DNA of 8,150 nucleotides. It comes from Pseudomonadota bacterium. Lineage in GTDB: Bacteria > Pseudomonadota > Alphaproteobacteria > Rhizobiales > Beijerinckiaceae. The notes under the pieces were generated by a model. It was not told the origin of the DNA and searched no databases. It worked only from the letters and a program-made list of their open reading frames with translations. This document shows, one piece after another, positions 1-6,300 of this stretch. The position numbers and the translations under genes were made by a program. The stretch spans positions 1 through 8,150 of the forward strand of contig JAEWKL010000651.1 in the NCBI GenBank assembly GCA_023386115.1, given 5' to 3'. How positions within the stretch are numbered: position 1 is the first letter of the stretch; the number at the start of each line of letters is the position of its first letter.

Positions 1-176
1 ACCACCCCCCGCGCCCTCCCGGGGCCGCCCCGCGGCGCCGGTAATGCCTCGGAGGATGTCAAGACTGTCGAGAAAATCAAACAGACTCTCAGGGCCGTTG
101 ACGGCAGAGACCGATGCCGGACATGGCGGCAGCGCTGAGGCTGTCGCAGCCATTCGCTCGTCAGCGGGCGGAGTCT
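1..176. other. Left edge with no gene that can be supported
   Basis: On the plus strand, one frame reads in from the left edge through a Pro/Arg/Ala-rich stretch to a TAA at 42-44. This could be the last 13 codons of a gene lying to the left, but it is too short to judge. Forward frames opening at 44 and 56 lack a spaced ribosome binding site and run antisense to the small leftward gene at 177-314, so I do not call them. The 60-110 stretch is noticeably richer in A and T than its surroundings. A small inverted repeat (GGCTG/CAGCC, 139-151) lies downstream of the leftward gene but is too weak to call a terminator. Confidence 0.4.
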
Positions 177-314
177 TCACCCCTCCGGGTGCCGCTCGCG
201 CCAGCGCGGGCCGGGGCCGCGCATGTAGTGCAGTTCGGGGCGGTAGGGATCCTGGATCGCCGCGATGAGATCCCGCCAGCGCTGGGTGAGGCGTCCGACG
301 AAAGCCATCAGCAT
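177..314 (-). CDS. Small basic hypothetical protein, 45 residues
   Basis: This leftward frame starts with ATG at 314-312 and stops with TGA at 179-177. I do not recognise the family. The start is supported by a perfect Shine-Dalgarno AGGAGG (complement of 323-328) placed 8 nt before the ATG, the best ribosome binding site in the window. The product begins MLMAFVGRLTQRWRDLI and continues with a segment rich in Pro, Tyr, Arg and Trp (DPYRPELHYMRGPGPRWRE, residues 22-40). The N-terminal 20 residues could form an amphipathic helix. There is no signal peptide or clear membrane span. Arg dominates the charge, so the protein should be basic. A second in-frame ATG at codon 3 is possible as the start. 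A GGAAC-N17-CGTG element (355-380, leftward) lies about 45 nt upstream and might be its promoter. Support comes from the ribosome site and sensible composition, not homology. Confidence 0.5.
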   Translation of the reverse strand: MLMAFVGRLTQRWRDLIAAIQDPYRPELHYMRGPGPRWRERHPEG

Positions 315-354
315 GGAACCGTCCTCCTGCGTGCGAATCGCGTCGCGGTCGAGC

Positions 355-380
355 CACGCACGGATCGTGCCGGCTGTTCC
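355..380 (-). promoter_or_regulatory. Possible EcfG-type (general stress sigma) promoter
   Basis: Read leftward, GGAAC (complement of 376-380) is followed after 17 bases by CGTG (complement of 355-358). The consensus of alphaproteobacterial EcfG sigma factors is GGAAC, 16-17 bases, CGTT, so this matches the -35 fully and three of four -10 bases. A start near 348 would leave a leader of about 35 nt carrying the AGGAGG of the 45-residue gene. A match of this quality is expected once or twice by chance in a window this size, so its position in front of the small gene is the main argument. Confidence 0.25.
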
Positions 381-461
381 TTGCGAAAGTCTTGCAGGAA
401 ATCTGGTCCGAGGCTTTGGCGAGAGTGCGACGGCGGCGTGGAGAGCTTGAGGCAGGATCGC

Positions 462-608
462 TTAAGGGAGAAGCCCCGCGAGCTTCAGCCCGCCCGCGGC
501 GATCACCGCCAGCACCACGCCCCAGAGGTCGAGGGGCATCGCCGCCCACCAGGCAGTGCTCTCGGCTTGCGGCAGCGGCGCGTCCTGCGCCCGTGCGATG
601 TCGCGCAT
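462..608 (-). CDS. Small single-span membrane protein, 48 residues, hypothetical
   Basis: This leftward frame starts with ATG at 608-606 and stops with TAA at 464-462. I do not recognise the family. The first about 25 residues are polar with two adjacent Trp (W20, W21), followed by a hydrophobic helix at about residues 27-46 (LWGVVLAVIAAGGLKLAGLL) and a one-residue tail. This is the layout of a tiny single-pass inner-membrane protein. I chose this ATG because AGGAAG (complement of 615-620) sits 6 nt upstream. The frame also opens at 632 (ATG), but there a GGAGG lies only 1 nt before the ATG, too close to work, and the extra residues are Arg/Thr-rich. It stands 147 bp from the 45-residue gene on the same strand, so the two are probably separate units. 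Confidence 0.5.
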   Translation of the reverse strand: MRDIARAQDAPLPQAESTAWWAAMPLDLWGVVLAVIAAGGLKLAGLLP

Positions 609-863
609 GGTCGTCTTCCTCGGGGTCCGCATCCTCCGGGCGCCCGTCTCACGCCGGCGCCCCTGCCTCAACGTACAGCACGGCGCCACGTGCCGCAGCA
701 GAAAGACGTTACATCGGTCACGGGCTGGCGCTCAAAGATGCGCCGCCGGCTACGGAGTGCTCATGAGGGAGGCGCCCACCCCGGATGCGAGCACGAACGT
801 CCCGACAGGCCTCGCGGATGTCGGGTTCCGTCCGGCTTTATGGGGCTGGTGCAGGGCCCGCCG
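609..863. other. Spacer between leftward small genes, no gene seen
   Basis: I see no reading frame here on either strand with a usable ribosome site and protein-like composition. The only structure found is the inverted repeat at 801-825, described separately. Confidence 0.4.
801..825 (-). terminator. Weak candidate hairpin after the Api92-like gene
   Basis: CCCGACA (801-807) and TGTCGGG (819-825) form a perfect 7-bp stem with an 11-nt loop. It lies 38 bp past the stop codon of the leftward gene at 864-1427. No T-tract follows in the leftward direction, so it could be a factor-independent terminator of the GC-rich type, an operator, or chance. Confidence 0.3.
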
Positions 864-1427
864 TCACGGCTCCTCGTCGGGCTCAGGCGGCACGCCATGC
901 ACGCGGGTGTAGAGCGCGGCCGTCGGGTCGACCTCGACCGCCCCGGTCTCGCCGGGGCCGTAAGCCCCTTCGATTCCGAAATGCCAGGCTTCCTCGAAGC
1001 CGACCACGTCGAACTGCAAGGCCGGGAAGCGCCGGTGCAACGCCTCGAAAACCGGGGCCGGAAAGCTCCACGCCGTCGCCAGGACAAACTCCAGCGCCGC
1101 GCCGCCCGCACCGTCGTCGGTCCGCGCCAACTCGTCGTAGGCGTCCGCGTTGCGCTGCGTGCCCCAATGCTCCAGCGCCCACGCGGTCCGCTCGGGACCG
1201 TCCGCCAGCGTGCCCGGTATCGGCAGGATGCGGTTGAAGTCGAATGTCGAGGGCGGCGAGGAGCGCGGCTCCGGGGCGGTCCGTCCCACCAGGGCGCGAA
1301 GCCGAGCCCTGAGACCCACGAAGGGAGGCTCACGACGCGGCGGATCCTCGACCATCAGGGCCCGGAAGGCCGCCACGTCGGCCGAGGACCCGCGGACCGT
1401 GCAGCGCGTCGTCACGTAGTTGGTCAT
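864..1427 (-). CDS. Api92/YubB-type ferredoxin-like-fold protein (DUF1281-like), 187 residues
   Basis: The protein resembles the family typified by phage Api92 and plasmid YubB proteins (DUF1281 with a C-terminal ferredoxin-like domain). The function of that family is not known. The signature is visible: an FDFNRILPIP block (residues 62-71), the Trp-rich WALEHWGTQRNADAY block (83-97), then a strand-helix unit ending in ATAWSFPAPVFEALHRRFP (117-135) and an AWHFGIEG block (147-154) that would close the sheet. There is no signal peptide or membrane span. The tail is acidic and Pro-rich. I start at ATG 1427-1425 (MTNYVTTRCTV), a typical family opening, with AGGG 10 nt upstream. An upstream alternative at 1463 adds only 12 unlikely residues. 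Homologues are often carried by phages and plasmids, so acquisition by transfer is plausible. The assignment rests on motif memory, not a search. Confidence 0.7.
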   Translation of the reverse strand: MTNYVTTRCTVRGSSADVAAFRALMVEDPPRREPPFVGLRARLRALVGRTAPEPRSSPPSTFDFNRILPIPGTLADGPERTAWALEHWGTQRNADAYDELARTDDGAGGAALEFVLATAWSFPAPVFEALHRRFPALQFDVVGFEEAWHFGIEGAYGPGETGAVEVDPTAALYTRVHGVPPEPDEEP

Positions 1428-1518
1428 CGCTGAGGATCCCTGCCGGCACGGTGCAGCTCCCATCGGCTCGGGCGCACGCGACGAGCGTCACGGGCCTTCG
1501 ACGCGAGCGTGCCGTCCA

Positions 1519-1536
1519 GGGGATCGACCGATCCCC
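1519..1536 (-). terminator. Candidate terminator hairpin of the DUF2155 gene
   Basis: GGGGATC (1519-1525) and GATCCCC (1530-1536) pair as a perfect 7-bp stem with a 4-nt loop, 15 bp past the stop codon of the leftward DUF2155 gene. No T-run follows on the leftward strand, as is common for terminators in GC-rich Alphaproteobacteria. It separates DUF2155 from the Api92-like gene, arguing that the two are not one transcript. Confidence 0.4.
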
Positions 1537-1551
1537 GGGATGACCCGCGCC

Positions 1552-2196
1552 TCAGCGCGGGTTCGGGTTCATCGGGTCGGCGCCGGCCGGCATCGGGCCG
1601 TCATTGGTCGGGAAGAAGCGCCGCGACGGCGACTGGCGCGGCTGGACCGGCGTGCCGCGCAACGGCTCGACGTCGACCTGGCCCTGGCGGTTGACCTGGC
1701 GCGAGCGGGGCGCCTCCTCGCCGCGGGCCTGCTCGCGGCGCTTCCGGCCCTCGGGCTTGGCGGCGGCCACCGGCGCGTCCTCCTGCTCCTTCGGCTCGGC
1801 CACGATGTCGGTGCCGCCTTTGCAGTCGACCAGCCACACGTCGTAGATCGGATGCTCGATCGCGTGCAGGCCCGGGCTCGAGGCGAACATCCAGCCGGTG
1901 AAGATCCGGCGGTACTTGTTCTCGAGGGTGACCTCGTCGACCTCCAGGAAGGCGGTGGTCTTGGCGCTCTCGGTCGGCGGGCGGGTGTAGCAGACCCGCG
2001 GCGTGAGCTGGAGCGCGCCGAACTGCACCGTCTCGTCCACCGCCACCTCGAAGGAGACGATGCGGCCGGTGATCTTGTCGAGGCCGGAGAACACAGCGGT
2101 CGGGTTGCGGATCTTGTCGGCCTGGGCCGGCGCCACGGCGCCCAGCAGGGCGCCGCCGAGGAGCAGGAAGGCGCCCGCGGCGCGGCGTGCGGTCAT
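1552..2196 (-). CDS. DUF2155 domain protein, exported
   Basis: This is a conserved alphaproteobacterial protein of unknown function (DUF2155 family), predicted to be exported across the inner membrane. Residues 1-26 form a Sec signal peptide: Arg-rich start, hydrophobic core LLLGGALLGA, and a likely cut after AQA26. The conserved domain spans about residues 36-127 and shows FSGLDKITGR (36-45), an FEVAVDETVQFGAL block (49-62), RVCYTRPPTE (67-76), FLEVDEV (83-89), then IFTGWMFASSPGLHAIEHPIYDVWL (98-122). Cys69 and Cys125 are the only cysteines and could form a disulfide. The tail from about 130 is low-complexity, rich in Arg, Gln, Glu and Pro, and looks disordered. I place the start at ATG 2196-2194. 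A TTG at 2205-2203, 3 codons earlier, is better spaced from GGGAG (10 nt against 19 nt) and may be the true start. The gene follows NDUFA12 on the same strand, a pairing I recall from other Hyphomicrobiales, but 217 bp apart. Confidence 0.85.
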   Translation of the reverse strand: MTARRAAGAFLLLGGALLGAVAPAQADKIRNPTAVFSGLDKITGRIVSFEVAVDETVQFGALQLTPRVCYTRPPTESAKTTAFLEVDEVTLENKYRRIFTGWMFASSPGLHAIEHPIYDVWLVDCKGGTDIVAEPKEQEDAPVAAAKPEGRKRREQARGEEAPRSRQVNRQGQVDVEPLRGTPVQPRQSPSRRFFPTNDGPMPAGADPMNPNPR

Positions 2197-2213
2197 GCGG
2201 CTCAAAACCCAGT

Positions 2214-2275
2214 CGCTCCCGGCTCGAAGTTCGGCAGGCCTTACCGGCCTCTCGCGCCCGAATCGGTCGGGAGCG
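2214..2275 (-). promoter_or_regulatory. Structured leader of the DUF2155 gene, hiding its ribosome site
   Basis: The arms CGCTCCCG (2214-2221) and CGGGAGCG (2268-2275) are perfect 8-bp inverted copies. Between them AGGCC (2236-2240) and GGCCT (2246-2250) form a second, inner stem around TTACC. In the leftward transcript the arm next to the gene contains GGGAG, the only Shine-Dalgarno-like sequence before the start, so the fold would occlude it. This is visible in the sequence. Translational control is an inference, and GC-rich DNA yields such repeats easily. Confidence 0.35.
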
Positions 2276-2320
2276 CGGGCCCCGGCGGCCCGCCCGCGAT
2301 AGACACAAGGAGGATGGTGG

Positions 2321-2398
2321 AAAAAGGGCGGGGACGTCCCTCACGAGACTCCCGATCGCCCACGCCGCTTACCGTGGCGGCGCCGGCGCAGCGGGAGT
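2321..2398 (-). terminator. Candidate terminator of the NDUFA12 gene
   Basis: An outer stem ACTCCCG (2348-2354) / CGGGAGT (2392-2398) encloses an inner stem CGCCGC (2363-2368) / GCGGCG (2377-2382) with an 8-nt loop. The whole lies 15 bp beyond the leftward stop codon. Five T residues on the leftward strand (complement of 2321-2325) come 22 bp after the outer stem, past a GGGAC/GTCCC palindrome. The T-tract is too far from the main stem for a textbook terminator, so the exact end point is unsure. Confidence 0.35.
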
Positions 2399-2413
2399 TT
2401 CGTTGAGATGCAC

Positions 2414-2830
2414 TTACTCGCCCGGCACCCACGGCACGTAGTCGCCGGTCGCCGCCGGCCGCTGGCCGTAGGAGAGCTGCGAGCCCCGCGGCCGGTAGGC
2501 CGCCACCGTGCCGGTGAGGTTCTCCTCGTGCGGCTTCTGCCACTCGCGCGGAACGTACGATTCCTCGGAGGGCGCCACGTCGGTGGCGTGGCAGAGCCAG
2601 CCGCGCCAGCCGGGCGGCACCTTCGAGGCGTCGGCATAGCCGTTATAGATCACCCAGCGCCGCTCCGAGCCGACCGAGGCATCGATCAGCGGGCCTTGCG
2701 CCCGGTAGTAGCGGTTGCCGAACTCGTCCTCGCCCACGAAGCGGCCGTGGCGCTTGGTGTAGACGTTCAGGCTGACGGTCGAGCCGCTCCACCAGGTGAA
2801 GATCCGAAGCAGGGTGTCTTTCAGCGCCAT
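2414..2830 (-). CDS. NADH:ubiquinone oxidoreductase accessory subunit, NDUFA12 family
   Basis: This protein belongs to the NDUFA12/B17.2 family, an accessory or assembly subunit of respiratory complex I on the cytoplasmic face of the inner membrane, found in Alphaproteobacteria and mitochondria. The 138 residues show the family pattern in order: a short N-terminal helix (LLRIFTWW, residues 7-14), the GRFVGEDEFGNRYYR block (29-43), RRWVIYNGYADASKVPPGW (57-75) with GWL (77-79), and the closing PREWQKPHEENLTGTVAAYRPRGS (94-117). The length is typical. The frame is open further upstream to 3202, but similarity begins at MALKDTLLR, so I start at ATG 2830-2828, with GAGA about 8 nt before it. It is the first gene of the leftward side, with a promoter candidate at 2895-2923, and lies divergent from nrdJ. 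The structural complex I genes are not in this window. Confidence 0.93.
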   Translation of the reverse strand: MALKDTLLRIFTWWSGSTVSLNVYTKRHGRFVGEDEFGNRYYRAQGPLIDASVGSERRWVIYNGYADASKVPPGWRGWLCHATDVAPSEESYVPREWQKPHEENLTGTVAAYRPRGSQLSYGQRPAATGDYVPWVPGE

Positions 2831-2894
2831 CGCGACCGTCTCTGGGACCTGAGGCCCGCGGGAAGGGGAGGAGGCCCCCCTGAACTCGCGCGGG

Positions 2895-2923
2895 ACTATG
2901 GTGAGATGACCCCCGGATGTCCA
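2895..2923 (-). promoter_or_regulatory. Probable housekeeping promoter of the NDUFA12 gene
   Basis: Read leftward, TGGACA (complement of 2918-2923) and CATAGT (complement of 2895-2900) are separated by 17 bp. They match the sigma-70 -35 (TTGACA) at five of six and the -10 (TATAAT) at four of six positions. A start near 2888 gives a leader of about 58 nt. The position just ahead of the gene and the low odds of such a pair in 70% GC DNA support it. Confidence 0.45.
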
Positions 2924-3069
2924 GCGTGTCCCGCGCCGCAGCACGAATCCTGTGCGCAGCGCGCTCGCGCCTCCCGCACCGGCCCCCGATCCGCAACGAC
3001 CTGTGAACAAATCGGTGGTCGGATGCTGCGCCGGCTGTGAAAGCGCCGGGGCATCGGCGCGATTCCGCC

Positions 3070-3086
3070 AAGCCCGACGCGGGCTT
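3070..3086. promoter_or_regulatory. Perfect short palindrome in the divergent region
   Basis: AAGCCCG (3070-3076) and CGGGCTT (3080-3086) form a 7-bp inverted repeat around ACG. It could be an operator or a small hairpin separating the two divergent units. No T-tract follows on either strand, so a terminator role is unlikely. Confidence 0.3.
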
Positions 3087-3126
3087 AAGCGCAGGTTCGG
3101 CGCCATCCACAGGATTCCGCCCTCCA

Positions 3127-3142
3127 CCACAACATCTAGCGA
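3127..3142. promoter_or_regulatory. NrdR-box-like site 1 upstream of nrdJ
   Basis: The reverse complement of this 16-mer, TCGCTAGATGTTGTGG, matches the general NrdR-box consensus ACACTATATATTGTGT at 11 of 16 positions, including the CTA and TTGTG halves. NrdR is a zinc-ribbon/ATP-cone repressor that senses ATP against dATP and binds paired boxes in front of ribonucleotide reductase genes. Its start lies 32 bp from that of site 2, about three helix turns, the spacing typical of NrdR pairs. Confidence 0.55.
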
Positions 3143-3158
3143 GGAACGGAGTCCGTCG

Positions 3159-3174
3159 ACACTAGTTATTGACG
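3159..3174. promoter_or_regulatory. NrdR-box-like site 2, overlapping the nrdJ -35 element
   Basis: ACACTAGTTATTGACG matches the NrdR-box consensus at 11 of 16 positions, with an intact ACACTA left half and TATTG at the centre-right. Its last six bases are the TTGACG used as -35 in the promoter candidate, so bound repressor would exclude RNA polymerase. The gap from site 1 is 16 bp. Confidence 0.55.
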
Positions 3175-3198
3175 TGGGGCTGCCATGGTCGGTAGTTT
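3169..3198 (+). promoter_or_regulatory. Probable nrdJ promoter
   Basis: TTGACG (3169-3174, five of six matches to TTGACA) is followed after 18 bp by TAGTTT (3193-3198, three of six matches to TATAAT). The strong -35 and weak -10 fit alphaproteobacterial housekeeping promoters. A start near 3205 gives a leader of about 130 nt before the nrdJ ATG. Confidence 0.45.
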
Positions 3199-3336
3199 CC
3201 ATGCTGACAGGACGGGCGGCCCTCGAGGGGGTTGCGGCTCGTCCGCCGAAACCCGAGCGTTCCCGCCCTTCCTGTAACCGGCGGACCCCGTTGTCATGCG
3301 GGCGGTCCCCGGCTGTTCGTGACCGGAGAGTATCCC

Positions 3337-6300
3337 ATGCGGTTCGAGCGTCGCATCACCACCGCGGGGCAATCGCCCTATGCCAGCATCCCGTTCCGCA
3401 AGGCCGTGAGCGAGATCCGCAACCCGGACGGCTCGGTGGTGTTTCGCCTCGACGGCATCGACGTGCCGGAGGCCTGGAGCCAGGTCGCCTGCGACGTGCT
3501 GGCCCAGAAGTACTTTCGCAAGGCCGGTGTCCCGGCGGCACTGAAGAAGGTCGAGGAGAACGGCGTCCCCTCGTTCCTGTGGCGCTCGGTGCCGGACGAG
3601 GCCGCGCTCGCCGCGCTCCCCGAGGCTGAGCGGACCGGCTCCGAGACTTCGGCGACGCAGGTCTTCGACCGGCTCGCCGGCTGCTGGACCTACTGGGGCT
3701 GGAAGGGCGGCTACTTCTCGAGCGAGGAGGATGCGGCCGCGTTCCACGACGAATTGCGCGCCATGCTCGCCCGCCAGATGGTGGCGCCGAACTCGCCGCA
3801 ATGGTTCAACACCGGCCTGCATTGGGCCTACGGCATCGACGGCCCGGCGCAGGGCCACTTCTACGTCGACTACAAGACCGGCGAGCTGACCCAGTCGGCC
3901 ACGGCCTACGAGCATCCGCAGCCGCACGCCTGCTTCATCCAGTCCGTCGCCGACGACCTCGTCAACGAGGGCGGCATCATGGACCTGTGGGTGCGCGAGG
4001 CGCGCCTGTTCAAGTACGGCTCGGGCACCGGCTCGAACTTCTCGCGGCTGCGCGGCGAGAACGAGAAGCTCGCCGGCGGCGGCAAGTCCTCGGGCCTGAT
4101 GAGCTTCCTCAAGATCGGCGACCGGGCCGCCGGCGCGATCAAGTCCGGCGGCACCACCCGGCGCGCCGCCAAGATGGTGATCGTCGACATCGACCACCCC
4201 GACGTCGAGGCCTTCATCGACTGGAAGGTCAAGGAAGAGCAGAAGGTCGCCGCCCTCGTCACCGGCTCCAAGGTGGTGTCGAAGCACCTCAAGGCGGTGA
4301 TGAAGGCCTGCGTCAATTGCGAGGCCGCCGGTGACGCCTGCTTCGATCCCGAGCGTAACCCGGCGCTCAAGCGCGAGGTCAAGGCCGCCCGCAAGGCGAT
4401 GGTGCCGGATGCCGCGATCAAGCGGGTGATCCAGTATGCCCGCCAGGGCTACACCGACATCGCGTTCCCGATCTACGACACCGACTGGGACTCGGAGGCC
4501 TACCTCACCGTCGCCGGCCAGAACTCGAACAACTCGGTCTCGCTGACCGACGACTTCCTGCGCGCGGTCGACCGGGACGCGGACTGGACGCTGACCCACC
4601 GCACGACGGCCAAGGTGGCGAAGACCGTCAAGGCGCGCGATTTGTGGGAGAAGATTGCGGAGGCCGCCTGGGCCTCGGCCGATCCGGGCCTGCACTTCAA
4701 CACCACGATGAACGACTGGCACACCTGCCCGGCGGGCGGGCGGATCCGGGCCTCGAACCCGTGCTCCGAGTACATGTTCCTCGACGACACCGCCTGCAAC
4801 CTCGCCTCGGCGAACCTGCTGGCGCTCTACGATCGCGGTTCGAAGCGCTTCGACGTCGAGGGCTACGAGCATCTGTGCCGGCTCTGGACCGTGGTCCTCG
4901 AGATCTCGGTGCTGATGGCGCAGTTCCCGAGCCGCGAGATCGCCGACCTCTCGTACAAGTACCGCACGCTGGGCCTCGGCTACGCCAATATCGGCGGCCT
5001 CCTGATGACCATGGGCCTGTCCTACGATTCCCGTGAGGGCCGCGCGCTCGCCGGCGCGCTCACCGCCATCATGACGGGTGTGTCCTACGCCACCTCGGCC
5101 GAGATGGCGAAGGAGCTCGGGCCCTTCCCGGCCTACGAGGAGAATGCCGACGCGATGCTGCGGGTGATCCGCAACCATCGCCGGGCCGCCCACGGCGACG
5201 CCGAGGGCTACGAGTTCCTCAACACCAATCCCGTCCCGCTCGACCATGCCGGCTGCCCCCAGGGCGAGCTCGTCGAGCATGCGAAGGCGGCCTGGGACCG
5301 GGCGCTGGCGCTCGGCGAGGAGCACGGTTTTCGCAATGCCCAGGCCACCGTCATCGCGCCGACCGGCACGATCGGCCTCGTCATGGATTGCGACACCACC
5401 GGCATCGAGCCCGACTTCGCGCTGGTGAAGTTCAAGAAGCTCGCCGGCGGCGGCTACTTCAAGATCATCAACCGGGCGGTGCCGGACGCGCTTCGCACCC
5501 TCGGCTATCGCGAGGCCGAGATCGCCGAGATCGAGGCCTATGCCGTCGGCCACGGCTCGCTCGGCCAGGCCCCGGCGATCAACCCGGGCTCCCTGCGGGC
5601 CAAGGGCTTCACCGACGAGAAGATCGCGGCGGTGGAGGCGGGCCTGAAATCGGCCTTCGACATCAAGTTCGTGTTCAACCGCTGGACCCTGGGCGAGGAC
5701 TTCCTGACCCAGACCCTCGGCGTACCGGCGGACAAACTCGCCGATCCGTCCTTCGACCTGCTCTCGTTCCTCGGCTTCAGCCGCAAGGAGATCGAGGCCG
5801 CCAACGTCCATGTCTGCGGGGCGATGACGCTCGAGGGCGCGCCGCACCTGAGGCCCGAGCACTACCCGGTCTTCGACTGCGCCAATCCGTGCGGCCGCAT
5901 CGGCAAGCGCTACCTCTCGGTCGAGAGCCACATCCGCATGATGGCGGCGGCGCAACCCTTCATCTCGGGGGCGATCTCCAAGACCATCAATATGCCGAAC
6001 GACGCTACGGTCGAGGATTGCAAGAACGCCTACCGGCTGTCCTGGACCCTGGCGCTGAAGGCCAACGCCCTCTACCGCGACGGCTCGAAGCTGTCGCAGC
6101 CCCTCAACGCCGCCCTCATCAGCGACGAGGCCGACGACGAGGAGGATGTGATCGAGGCGCTGCAGGCCCTGCCGCCGGCCGCCAAGACCGCCGCGGTGGC
6201 GGAGAAGATCGTCGAGCGGATCGTCGAGCGTGTCGAGCGCCTGCGCTCGCAGGAGAAGCTGCCGACCCGCCGCAAGGGCTACACCCAGAAGGCCAAGATC

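Larger units (their letters stand above)
2831..3336. other. 506-bp divergent control region between the NDUFA12 gene and nrdJ
   Basis: No protein-coding frame here has a ribosome site and sensible composition. The region carries the leftward promoter candidate (2895-2923), a perfect palindrome AAGCCCG-ACG-CGGGCTT (3070-3086), three GANTC sites of the kind methylated by CcrM (2945, 3061, 3113), the two NrdR-like boxes and the nrdJ promoter candidate. The roughly 135 nt between that promoter and the nrdJ start contain no B12-box (GCCACTG-like) motif. Confidence 0.6.

Noticed and set aside
44..268. Forward 74-codon frame at the left edge
   Set aside because: It lacks a correctly spaced ribosome site, has a Ser/Arg/Gly-rich product, and overlaps the better-supported 45-residue leftward gene.
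2308..2320. AAGGAGG followed at once by ATG on the plus strand
   Set aside because: There is no spacing between the ribosome-like site and the ATG, and the frame has no plausible product. It is more likely part of the leftward spacer.
114..2406. Long forward frames (439 and 328 codons) at 114-1433 and 1420-2406
   Set aside because: Both are antisense shadows of the recognised leftward genes, with Arg/Ala/Gly-rich products, no ribosome sites and no domain resemblance.
3001..3112. DnaA-box-like sequences (TGTGAACAA near 3002 and CCATCCACA near 3103)
   Set aside because: Each matches the 9-bp DnaA box at only seven positions, and they are not clustered, so they do not support an origin or DnaA control.
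2914..3202. N-terminal extension of the NDUFA12 protein up to 3202
   Set aside because: The extra residues resemble nothing in the family, cover the promoter and NrdR region, and the family N-terminus matches the ATG at 2830.
3200..3336. Cobalamin riboswitch in the nrdJ leader
   Set aside because: A B12-dependent enzyme makes this tempting, but the leader of about 130 nt has no B12-box-like GCCACTG sequence and is short for the class.
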